From Centrapalus pauciflorus (lineage: Eukaryota; Streptophyta; Magnoliopsida; Asterales; Asteraceae): a DNA stretch of 64,000 nt. Location: assembly GCA_020465985.1 (NCBI GenBank), contig JAANYP010004711.1, positions 605,547 to 669,546 on the forward strand, written 5' to 3'. The position numbers and the translations under genes are program-made. Under the pieces are notes generated by a model. It made no database searches and was not told the DNA's origin. It saw nothing but the letters and a program-made list of their open reading frames with translations. Of the stretch, positions 44,320-54,400 are shown one piece after another. Each line of letters starts with the position of its first letter. Positions within the stretch are counted from its first letter, which is position 1.

Positions 44320-46937
44320 GTGGAGTAAACCCAAACCAAATTGGTTTTGGGTTGGCCTTGTACATTGACATAACTAAAAACTGTTTTTGACTTCTTATAT
44401 TTGGTGAGATCTACTGATGGAGTCTTTGGAGAGTATTTAGTGATAATATGAGGTATCCAACTATTTTGATCATCTTTTCTTCTGACAGTCTCAGATAATT
44501 CACTAGCAGCTCCAGATTGATGCCCAGCAGCTTGAGCTGTGTTTGTAGTGCTAACAGTTTCAGTTTTTGCACTAACAGCATCAGATTTTGACTTAGCAGT
44601 CTGATCTTTTGCATTAGCAGTTTGAGCAACAGATTTGTCCTTGACACACCACATTTGTTTAAAACTTGATTTAGGCTTTGCCAAAACTTGTTTTTGATGT
44701 GTGGACTGTTTTTTATTAACTTTTGAGAATCTGTGATCAACTGTTTTCTTTGGAGCTGCTGTGGAAGGTTTCACTTTTGAGTGCTTTGCCTGATTAGGAT
44801 TTGATTTTGTGTGATGCACAGTCTGTTTTGCAACAGCTGGTTTGTAAAAACAATCCTTGGCTAAGTGATTCTTCCTTCCACAGTGAAAACATCTTTTGAC
44901 AGTTTGAATTGGAACACCAGACTTTTCTGTCAATTTCTGGTTCTTGTTTCTCTGGTTTCCTCTTACGTGCTGTTGTTTAGGAAACTTTTGAACACCATGC
45001 TTTTGGCATGTGCAGATAGAAACAGTTTTACCTCTTTTAGTTCCTTTTGATGAAGATGCAGTGTTACAGTTAGAATGTACAGAAACTTGTGGAGTAGCAT
45101 TGCATACACTCATTTTCTCTTTTCCTTTCTTACTGGGAGCTTGGACTTCTATGGGTTCACTCTTTGTGTCACAGTCTCTATTTTGACTCTTATCTTCTTT
45201 TAATTCAGGACTGTTATCAAGAATAGGATCTACAATAGTCATAGACTCATCTAGTGGTTCATTGACTAGTCTATCAGCAACCTCACTCATTGGATGAATG
45301 TACTTGTTATTGTATGGAGGTGGAGTAGCTCTGTATCCTATTCCTTCTTTAGGATTGACCTGAGATTCCACTCTATCTTTAAATTGGACTTCCATTAGGT
45401 GTTCCAGCTTTTGATTTGCTAACTTGAAGTTTCCTAGATCTATGTTAACAGATTCTAACTTCTTATTAGCCTCAAACACCTTTTGTTCAGTTTCTTCTAC
45501 CTTTTTATTTAGAGATTCTATTTTCTTATTTAGCTCCTTTTTCTCCCACTCATGATAGGTTCTATCATAACCCATTTGAATCTCATTGTCCTTATAATCA
45601 TTGATCTGTTTTTCCAGATCTTCTATGGCTTACATGTATTCATATCTCCTTTCTTCCATCTTAGCTAGAGTTTTGCACATGCTCTCATTATGATCTCTGT
45701 ACTTTTTAACCATATTTTTGCATGATTGAGAGCAGAGCTTAGAATTTACCTCAGATGGTAGTTCAGTGGACGAGACATTTGATGTTTCTGCCATAAGTGC
45801 TTGATTTTGAAATTCTTCCTCTGTCTGATCACTCCAGTCAAACACATTGTCTTCTTGAGAGACAAGTGCTGTTGATGATGACGCTTGGATGGGCTGTGAA
45901 GTCCTTGATGGCTGTTGACCTTGAGATCTACATTCTCTGGCAAAGTGACCAACCTTATGGCATTTATAGCATTCCACTTTTGATTTATCAAAAGATGGTT
46001 TGCCTTCTGTCTTGGCTTGAAAGTTGGCCCTACCAGTTCTTTTCAGAAATCTTTTGGCCCTCATGGTCAGCATTGCATGTTGCCACTTTAAATCCATCTC
46101 TTCAAGATCATCTGGATGAATTTGTTCCAAGTCTTCAACATTTAGAGCAAATAATCCATCATTGGCAACAAAGGCCTCATAGTGAGTTTCAGCAGAGTTG
46201 CCATCACCACCTGAGAAAGAATCACAGTTATTAGATTTTTCAGAAGATAGAAGAGCAGTATTGTGATTATAAGAAAAAGATTTCTTTTTAGCATCAATCT
46301 CAGTCTCAAACACTCTTAAACTGTTATACAGATCATCCAATTCTATCTCATCAAGAGTGTCTTTTGTTCTCCATTGTGCAGCATAGACTGTCCATTCTTC
46401 TCCAAGAGATCTGAGAAACTTTCTGTTGACTTCATCTTGATCTAGATTGACCTTTGCACTTTCCAGTTCACTTATCAGTTTGTTGAACCTGTCAAAGATT
46501 TGAGTGAGGTTTTCATTCTTGCCACCAGAAAAGTTTTCATACTGCTGTTTCAAGAGGTCTTTTTGATTTCTCTTGGTACTGGCATTACCAGCAAACCTCT
46601 TCTCTAAGGCATTCCAAAGAGAGTGAGCAGTATAAAACTTTTTGAACTGATGTTGATAAGCATTAGGAATGGCTATTTGTAATAGTGTGAGTGCTTTCAC
46701 TTCATTCATTCTAGCCTTCCTTTCAAGTTCAGTTTTTGGAGGAGTTTTGACTGGTTTTCCCTCATCATCAAGTTATGGATCAACTACAGGAGGGAATTCA
46801 ACAGCTTCCCATATGGCATAATCAATGAATTGAATATGATGTTGAATCCTGAGTTTCCACATCTCAAACTCAGTGGGTTTGAGCATAGGCACTTTGAGTC
46901 CTTGCCCAAATCCACTGCTTCTGTTTTCAAATTCCAT
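44310..46937 (-). pseudogene. gag: Gag of element G
   Basis: About 875 codons from Met 46937 (MEFENRSSGFGQGLKVPML) to the TAA at 44310, with two in-frame stops: codon 55 (46773-46775, Glu in E) and 45630-45632 (Gln in E). Gag domain AYQHQFKKFYTAHSLWNALEK, DRFNKLISELESAKV and FLRSLGEEWTVYAAQWR; first knuckle CYKCHKVGHFAREC (about 45965); coiled coil EKKELNKKIESLNKKVEETE (45560-45400); second knuckle CFHCGRKNHLAKDC (about 44890); a basic, Lys-rich region; and a repeat-rich linker AQTANAKDQTAKSKSDAV whose DNA contains the family's CAG(C/T)(T/A)TGA words. Expected product: particle protein and RNA chaperone. Confidence 0.92.
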
Positions 46938-47039
46938 TGCAAAACAATTAAAAATTTAAAAGAAAGTTTTTGACTTTGAAAAACAAAGAGTAACCTGGTT
47001 TGAAAAACCTGATTTGAACAACCTGGTTTGACAAACCTG

Positions 47040-47051
47040 GCTTTGATACCA
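47040..47051 (-). other. Primer-binding site of element G
   Basis: TGGTATCAAAGC on the minus strand, initiator-Met type with one mismatch, two bases from the LTR at 47054. Confidence 0.92.
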
Positions 47052-47053
47052 CT

Positions 47054-47721
47054 TGACAGGATCTAAAATATGAATTACCAAGACGAACTGATTTGAATTT
47101 ATCAGAGTATAAATCAATAATCTTGCTTTGAATCAAAGTTTAATCAAGAAGTTTGCGGAATAACACTTAATTATTTTAACAAAAACTTTCAGAATCAATA
47201 ATAAATAAACACACAGGAATTAATCAAGACTGTTTGTATTGCTGAATTCATCAATTACAATCACCTCTAATCTGTTTAATTAGACGAAGAACACAGACTG
47301 TTCTTAGGGTTTTACAACCTTAGAGGCTTAAGAAAACTTAATCAACAAAGCAATTACAGACTCAAAATATGCAGAAACTCCTATACAATAGAACGACCTA
47401 TTCTCTGTATTTATATTGCTTCTTGATATGTTTCCTTGACGAACTATGACTTCTCTGATAGTAGATATGCTTGAATCTTCATGTAGATATCGTTTCCTGA
47501 AAATCAGCACTTTCTATTTGTGAAACTGTTGAGCAGCTTGAATCTCTTGACAGCATGAACTGAGCAGCTTGAGTTGTTTTGCTCTGGCAGCTTGAACTTT
47601 TACACTGGCAGCTCGAGTTTCATCAACTAGCAGCATGAACATTGTATTTACATGTAAAATCTACTAACAGTCTGAGAAGTCTAAACTAACAGCTTGAATG
47701 TACTTAAACTATTTCCCAACA
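47054..47721 (-). repeat. 5' LTR of element G (668 bp)
   Basis: Same length as the 3' LTR. The seven differences I counted are single substitutions (for example CTGTTTGTG/CTATTTGTG and TGGTAGC/TGGCAGC), with no indel. Confidence 0.96.
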
Positions 47722-47726
47722 ATGAA

Positions 47727-49564
47727 TATCAGCCACCCGATGGTGAGGGTATGGACATTAAGTTCCAGGGTCAAGAAGCTAAAGAAAGAGAGACCATGTA
47801 GACTGAGACTGAGGGTCAAGCAATGACTGCCTCCGAGTCTGAATCTAATGAAGTAGAAGAAGTAGAACGTGTTGATCCGGCTGTCAGAATTGGCAGATAT
47901 GGATCCAGGCTAGTCGTCAGCATGCGAGAGAAGACAAGAACAGCCGATGGGGATTCAGAGGATGATGATTCTGATTTCGAAGAAGAAGATGAAACTCCCC
48001 TCGTTCCTAAGCATAGGGCGAGGAGGCACCGATTTATTCAGGGAGCTTCATCCACCTCTACTCCTGAACCTGTAATTGCAGCTGCTCAACCACCCATCAC
48101 TCCATCACCATCTACATCCATTCCATCAACATCATCGACATTCACCGACAATCAGCGGTTTACAGAGCTAAAGGGCAAGGTGGATTTCCGGTCAGTCCAA
48201 ATCTTCCAGCTATCTACAGCAGTGTCAGAACTTGAAGCCCATAATGCCAGACTTGATCAAAAAAACACTGAGTTGAAAACAACTGTAGCAGATCAAGCGT
48301 CTGAGATTAACACAATGAAGTCCCTCCTGGAGCAGTTAATGAAAAATCGACAAGCTCAGGGGGAGAGTAGCTGTAGAGAGGCTGAAGTGTTAAGAAGAGA
48401 TTATGAAGGCAATGATCCTGATGCTAGAAGAGAAGGTGAGCTAGTAGATCTTTCGACTGCTCAGCAAGCGTCAATTCAGGGGGAGTCCAGTCAATCTGGA
48501 ATGGGAGAAGGAGTTGAAGGTGAAACTTCAAAGTCTGTTGAGAGCGAAATGATTGAAGCTCTAATGGATATTGAAGAAGAAGAAGTAATATTTGATTTTG
48601 AAGATGAGATTGAAGATCTGGAAGAGGGGGAGTTTGTCCCTGAAGACATGGCAGAGTGGAAATCGGATGAAGAGGTCGTGGAAGATGAAGACGACAACGT
48701 AGATGAAATAATCATTCCTTCACAGCCAATAACAGAACAGTATGTGCACAATGATCAAAATGTAATTGACATAGATGAAATTAAGTTGGCATCTGTGGAC
48801 GATTCAGAACTTGAGAAAGCTGATAAAGAGCAAAGCAGAGTAGAATTGTTAAGTCCTTGGTACCAAAGGAAGTTAAGAAATCAGAGCCGAAGATGAAGAA
48901 GAGGATGAGAGTGCCAAATTCGGGAAATCTCTCAGGTGGAATACTTAGTTGGTTCTTCGACAGGGAATTGCAGCTTTTTGTACTTAAAAGAAGAGACGGG
49001 CTTCAGTATTTGAGAAGAACATTAAAATTCTTTAATATATTGCCTAAATGTGAGGTGAAGGAGTTGTCCTGGAAAGACCTTGTAAACATTGGAGATGACC
49101 CCTATACTGAAGTGATCGCTAAGATTATCAGAATGGAGGGTAGATCTGGAAAGTTTGAAAGATTAAAGCCAAGGTCAGGCAAGAGAGTAGTAGACGAGAC
49201 GAGAATAGATCCCCATACGGGTAAACCTTGGGCTAAAATGGTTTACAAGCCAGTCAGATGCTTGAAAAAAGTTCCGTTAAAGTCTATGCCACAGGATGTA
49301 CTTGCAAACATGAAGTGGTGGTACGTAGAAAACGAAATAGCTGAAGCCGTTATGGAGGATCAAGAAGAGAAGACAATTTTGAGAGTATATGATCCTCTAC
49401 ATCTGATCAATCTATCCAAGGATGACCTGCAGAAGCTTCATGATCAGCCAATTTTCTTCCATGAAGGGTGGAGATCTGGAGGTAGGAAATTCTGAAAGAT
49501 AATTAGAGTTTGTATTGATCAATGATTGTATGCAAGAAGTAGCTTATATGGTTCTAGTACTTAG
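47727..49564 (+). pseudogene. ORF3 of element D, C-terminal part
   Basis: Reading continues from 36909 (YQPPDGEGMDIKFQGQEA), then a stop near 47798, then a long open stretch: acidic SEDDDSDFEEEDETPLVPK, Pro/Ser/Thr linker, coiled coil FQLSTAVSELEAHNARLDQK (48210-48350), QGESS twice, acidic block FDFEDEIEDLEEGEFVPED, a frameshift near 48860, then the basic C-terminal domain: LSWFFDRELQLFVLKRRDG; VNIGDDPYTEVIAKIIR; RVYDPLHLINLSKDDLQKL. A TGA at 49493-49495 precedes the original end at 49564, found by comparison with B. Together with 35760-36909 the ancestral protein had about 990 residues. Confidence 0.88.
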
Positions 49565-49587
49565 ACAAAATATAAAGAAGCTATCGT

Positions 49588-49597
49588 CAAGGGGGAG
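49588..49597 (+). other. Polypurine tract of element D
   Basis: CAAGGGGGAG directly before the 3' LTR. The same context CTATCGT precedes it as in B. Three further GGGGGAG words lie upstream within ORF3 (48359, 48479, 48626). Confidence 0.9.
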
Positions 49598-50154
49598 TCT
49601 ATTAGTGCACCCTGTGTGACGATAGGAGTCAAAGTATAGACATATTTTGTAAAAGTCAATTTGATTGCTATTGCATATTAACAAGTGTTTGATATATGTT
49701 TTATTATGTATTTTTAATATTGATTGTTTGTATGTTTGAACTTGGTGTAATGTGTTACAATAAGTTCAAACATAAGTTCAAACATAAGTTCAAACATAAG
49801 TTTGAAGCATAAGATTCGAATTTGTAGAGGACAAGTTCGAAAGGCCTTGGGCTTATTCGAACTTGTCCTAGGCAAATTTGAATTGGGTGTTATAATTAAG
49901 CGTTAATTCGATTAATTAACAAGTTTGGCAGAAGTTTAATCAGAGCTTAGGTAAAAGGCGATCTCGAACTTGCAAGTTTCAGAGTGTTTGTTCTTGGAGA
50001 GAATCACGTGTCGGGGCGTTCTGTTGTTCGTCTATCACTGTGTGTGTCTCCGGTGTTTCGTGTGCGTGGTCTATCCGTCAAGTCGCTGACGAGGATTTCG
50101 CACTCGTTGGACGGTGTCACGTAAAGATACGATCCGTAGCTAGGCGACCTTACA
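49598..50154 (+). repeat. 3' LTR of element D (557 bp)
   Basis: Starts TCTATTAGTGCACCC (the TG start has mutated) and ends GCGACCTTACA. It has four 12-bp units at 49760-49807 against six in the 5' LTR. Followed by the target duplication ATGAA. Confidence 0.92.
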
Positions 50155-52014
50155 ATGAATTCATTGTAATGTCGTTTGGTCAGACGAATGCCCTAATTCG
50201 GTTCATGGATCTCATGAATCGCGTGTGGAGACCTATGTTCGATAGATCAGTTATCGTTTTCGTTGACGATATTCTAATATATAAAGACGGAGGTGATCAC
50301 TATGTTCATCTAAGATAATTGCTAGAGTTTCTACGAAATGAAAGACTCTATGTCAAATTCTCTAAATGTGAATTCTGGCTCTGACAGGTATACACACTTT
50401 ACACTCATGAGCATTTCAGCATTCTTTATTAATTTATAACCTGAAATACTACTTTCTTTTTGATACATCCAATTTCATGGCCATTTAATATATGGCGAAG
50501 GAAAATCTTTTTATCTAGCGAACGTTAAGGCTAATCAGAAATGGAAAGTGCCTCGAAATGCTTATGGAATTAAGAATCCTTGGATTGGCTGGTTACTATC
50601 CCTGAATTATAAAGGATTTCTCGAAGATTGTCGTACCACTGATGATGCTCACTCAAAAGAATACTCTTTTTGTGTGGTCTAATAAACAGCAATAGGCATT
50701 TTAACTTTAAAGCAAAAGCTGACCCAAGCGTTAGTCTTAGCCATACCAGAAGGCAGTGATGTTTTTTTTGTATGCAGTGATGCTTCTAGTACTGGTTTAG
50801 GATGCATTATCATGCAAAGGGGTAAAGTCATTGCCTACTCTTCAAAGTAATTAAAAGACTATGAAAATAGTGCGTCAACTCATGACCTTGACTTAGTGAT
50901 AGTGACCTTTGCGTTAAAGATTTGGTGTCACTATCTATACGGGACTAAGTGTCACCTCTATACTAACCACAAGAGTCTTCAGTACCATTTTACTCAGAAG
51001 GATCTCAACATGATACAGAGACAATCTTTGGAACTTACCAAGGATTATAATTGTGAGATTCTATATCATCTCGGTAAGGAAAATGTGGTCGTGGATGCTC
51101 TGAGTAGAAAGTCGTATTCTGAAAATTGTTGTTATGCCATGACTCTTACAGTATTTTCTTTGGTGCTGATAAATGATATACCCCCTGCTAAATCTTAAGC
51201 ATTGAAGGAAGGGAATCTTGCTTCTGAAAATCTGATAGGGTAACCACAGTTCCTAGCTCTGAATCATATGTGGCTTCACTGTCTCAATGGAAACTAACTC
51301 TGAATTCCAAAATATGGTTCTATTCACAAAGCTCTTCTATCTGAAGCCCATAAGTCCAAATACTATGTTCATCATGGTAGCTCGAAGATGTACTATAATC
51401 CGAAAGCTAACTAGGGGTGGCCATGGTTGAAAAGAGAGATCCAGTGCGTTTGTCGAAAGTTGCAGAGTCTGTTAAATGGTCAAGGCAGAACACCAGAAGC
51501 CATATGGAAATATGCAACCACTCTCTGTACCCGAGTGAAAGTAGGAGCATATAACCATGGACGTTGTCATGGAGCTGTCATAGACTAAAAGACAGCACGA
51601 CTCCATCTGGTGGACCGATTGACCAAATCTGCACATTTTATTACGATGCATAATTATATTTCCTTGATAATTTGGCACAACTCTACATCACAGAAATCAT
51701 TACTTGACATGGTATGCTGAAGTCTATGATTCTGATCGCGATAGTCGCTTTACTTCGAACTTCTAGAAAGCTTGGCAAGAAGGAATGTGTACTCGAATCT
51801 CTATGAGTATTGCATATCATCCAAATAAAGATGGTCAAAGTGAACGCACCATAAGAATCTTGATGATATGTATCGTGCCTATATATGTTCTTGATTTAGG
51901 TGGTAACTAGGATGACCACTTGCCATTTATGGAATTTGTGTACAATTGTAATTATAACTCTACGATCAAGATGGCTCCGTCTGAAGCTCTCTATGGAAGA
52001 AAATGCAGTACACA
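50155..52014 (+). pseudogene. pol: RT, RNase H and integrase of element C, right part
   Basis: Resumes RT in frame: FIVMSFGQTNALIRFMDLMN, then the catalytic FVDDILIYKDGG at about 50260 and KFSKCEFWL. RNase H (50890-51120) has LKIWCHYLYGTKCHLYTNHK, HKSLQYHFTQKDLN and VVDALSRK. Integrase follows as scattered pieces: HHGSSKMYYNPKAN of the zinc-binding region (51370), VDRLTKSAHFI of the core (51610), and FVYNCNYNSTIKMAPSEALY (51940). Many stops and frameshifts. It ends at 52014 where element F has inserted; the integrase C-terminus and the 3' LTR of C are not found on the other side. Confidence 0.88.
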
Positions 52015-54186
52015 TGTAACATCCTAAAAACTAAAATGTTGTAATTGAGGACAATTAGTTTAAATTTCAAATTTTATGTTGGATTATGAATGACAATTAT
52101 GTATTTGGAAATTTAAAAGTTGGTAGTTATGTTAAGAAATTAATAAATTTTATAATTTCAATTTATTAAGTAAGAATAATTAATTATAAGTGTTAGTGAT
52201 GATAAAAATAAAGATGTAATCTTTATTTAAAGAAATCAGATAAGTGGAGGGGCTAAATGTGTCAATAGCTGAAACTTATGAATAAAAGACTCAATGAGTC
52301 TTTCATTCTCATTCTTGCAACTTCTCACCTTCAAAAGAACACACACTTTCTATCTAAATATCTCTGATAGAAAATGAAAATCTTGGAATAAATTCGTGGA
52401 TTTAACTGATTATTATCAAGAATCAATTGAGATTTAAGGTAAGAAACTAATTTCTTGAGTTTAAGGTTTATTTTGAGAATTTAAAAGAAAAATTCAGATT
52501 TATAAATATGGAAATTTATGTTGCATGTATGTTATTCAAGTTGGAAAACATCAATTGAAGTCCCCTGAAGCTTCAGAAACAAGAATCGTGCTTCGAATCG
52601 AACATAAAGGTAAGAAATCTGAGTTTTTGTGAAGTTTTGTGTTCTTAAGAAAAAGTCTCTATTTTGAAAAAATCTAGACGAATTAACATGTTTTGTATGG
52701 GGTAAATGAGTTAGGAACACCCCAATAATGTGAATATAACACTACATTAGGTTGCATGTGCCTAGAAATCGATTTGGCCAATTTTTATGTAAAGCCCGTA
52801 AGTTGTGAGTGCAGACCTGTTGGTCGACTTGGTGAGTCGCCAAGAACTTAAGAAAAAATTGTTAAAAATTCTAACTGTTGGATCCAAACTCGGTTGGGAC
52901 CCTAAATCGGATGAGACCCGAGTTCGGATGGGGACCCTAAACTCAGATGGGCCAAATCTGTGGTCAAGATTTTGGGTTATTTCTCGGATGCATATGAAAT
53001 CCGGTTGAGGATCCGAAATCCAGACATCGACTCGGCGAGTCAAGTGGAACGACTCGTCAAGTCGGACCCAGTTCAAGCGATATTCGGATTGGGTTTTAAG
53101 GACCCGAAATTCTGGTTAATTAATCAAACTTTTGGGATATCTTTTATAACACATTAAGGTATTTTATGATGGGTCTTTGAGCATAATAACAAACCAAATA
53201 ATGGGTTTTAAAGATGAGTTTCGGATAACGATTCAGAAGAATTAACATTCTATATTGTAAAGTCTTTATGGAATTTGTTAACAAACATACATTGATGTTA
53301 TGTTTTCCCTATGAAAATATAACAGGTCCCTTGTGGTGTTGTTTAACCCACGGTAGGGTATTTTGTGAAATTCGGTTGAAAGTCCGCGGAGAAATAATAT
53401 TAATTGAAGTTAAATTAACGCACCCACGGTGAGTACTTATGATTTCACATGTCTACATTTGTTTTATGTTTGTTGTTTCCTGCTGAGGCATGTTGTTTCA
53501 TATCTTTTGGCACTCTACCAATTTGTGTATATGTTGATGCACATTGTTTCTTGTTGCATGTCCGTTACTTTGTTGTGCATCTTATTGATGGACCCGCGGG
53601 TTGCATCATTTACTCTGGTGTTACCTAGGCTATATGACCTTGGAGTGAGGTCCCGAAGATCATCGTAACATCCCCCATGATATTTCGCCTCAGATGGTTG
53701 GTTTTATGCCGAGCGTCGTCTCGAAGTAGCTGCGGCTCAGTTTGTACTTTGTGTACGAAGAGAGTATACAGCGTGTGTCACCGGTGGTACTCTTGGGTGG
53801 CATCATAGAGACTTGTAGAATTTTTAAATCTCTGTACTCACTAAGCTTTGCTTACCCCTCAGTTGTTTATTTTCTTACAGGAAAAGGAAAATCTGCTGTT
53901 GTACCTTTGAGTTAGGTCAACTTTTGAAGTCTTGGATGATTATTTTCTACTATATTGGTGATTGACTAATGGAACAATGCTGTAATATTTGGAATGGTTG
54001 TAGTAATTATTGAGTTTGTTGATATTAGACTGGAACCTTATAGCATTATAGAGTGTTTTGACATTTGTACTTTATTTAAGTGTTTTTATTTCCTGTATTG
54101 CACTAAGTATTCGGATCATTATGTAATGCACAATGGTGATTAATCCTGTGTGTTGTGATTGTGGTTCTTGTGGCAAGGGTGTCACA
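52015..54186 (+). repeat. 5' LTR of element F (2172 bp)
   Basis: Starts TGTAACATCCTAAAAAC, ends GGTGTCACA before the PBS. It contains GC-rich words with CTCGGCGAGTC dyads near 53030 and a possible weak TATA (GAATAAAAGAC, about 52280). Short open frames in it are not supported as genes. Confidence 0.9.
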
Positions 54187-54187
54187 G

Positions 54188-54199
54188 TGGTATCAGAGC
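54188..54199 (+). other. Primer-binding site of element F
   Basis: TGGTATCAGAGC, a perfect initiator-Met type site one base after the LTR. Confidence 0.95.
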
Positions 54200-54400
54200 A
54201 GTAGTTTGAGATTCAAGTGTCCATGAGATCTTGGTCTCAAACATAGGTGATGACATGTAGTGATTTTAAGTAATGATCTGAACTAAGATAGGTTATGATC
54301 TAGTAAATATAGAAAATTGACTTTTAGACGGGACAATGGGTGGTGTCTTTAAATAAATGTCATATTTACTTAACAAGTTATATTTTTTAAATTTCAGAAC

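Larger units (their letters stand above)
40822..44371 (-). pseudogene. pol: Pol of element G: protease, integrase, RT, RNase H
   Basis: Protease TRWHLDSGCSRHMTG (44260); GAG-pre-integrase zinc region WHRRMCHMNFKSM...CVACLKGKQHKTSH; integrase HMDLFGPTS, VIVDDFTRFTWVYF, IRSNNGTEFKNH and PQQNGVAERKNRT. The second catalytic Asp is Asn (codon 43460-43462; E keeps SDNGTEF). A one-base insertion near 42756 shifts the frame in the linker after integrase, then RT reads open to the end: RWVFRNKKDERG, YQMDVKSAFLYG, CQPPGFEDYKYP, LHQAPRAWYD and YVDDIIFGS. RNase H is complete (SDSDYGGC, RKSTTGG, STEAEYVAAAS, DNSSAIS), ending MVNMD at 40822. The frame is +1 relative to gag, with an overlap of about 60 bases. 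Confidence 0.93.
36910..47721 (-). mobile_element. Element G: young Ty1/copia (Sirevirus-like) retrotransposon in D's ORF3
   Basis: Complete minus-strand element of 10812 bp with 668-bp LTRs that differ at seven positions, and a perfect 5-bp target duplication ATGAA (36905-36909 and 47722-47726). Order: 5' LTR, PBS, gag, protease, integrase, RT, RNase H, short spacer, ORF3, PPT and 3' LTR. All domains are present at full length, and it is the best template in the window for the E/G family. Defects seen: two gag stops, one pol frameshift, one catalytic Asp changed to Asn in integrase, and one ORF3 stop. With a typical plant substitution rate, 1% LTR divergence suggests an insertion within about the last million years. 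Confidence 0.96.
16429..50154 (+). mobile_element. Element D: Ty1/copia (Sirevirus-like), split by E and G
   Basis: Plus-strand copia element about 13.0 kb long once E and G are removed. Order: 5' LTR (16429-17006), PBS, TTCGAA-rich leader, gag, pol, a 2-kb spacer, ORF3, PPT and 3' LTR (49598-50154). The 5-bp target duplication is ATGAA (16424-16428, 50155-50159). E is inserted in gag and G in ORF3. LTRs differ by roughly 6% or more by eye, so it is older than E and G. Numerous stops make it inactive, but it is the only copy in the window with the whole B/D-family ORF3 and the spacer before it. Confidence 0.93.

Noticed and set aside
45797..46234. 145-codon plus-strand frame opposite G's gag
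   Set aside because: Antisense shadow of gag; codons follow the complement of the conserved protein.
53429..53668. 79-codon frame in the LTR of F
   Set aside because: Within the 5' LTR, and not preserved as a family protein; hydrophobic by chance.
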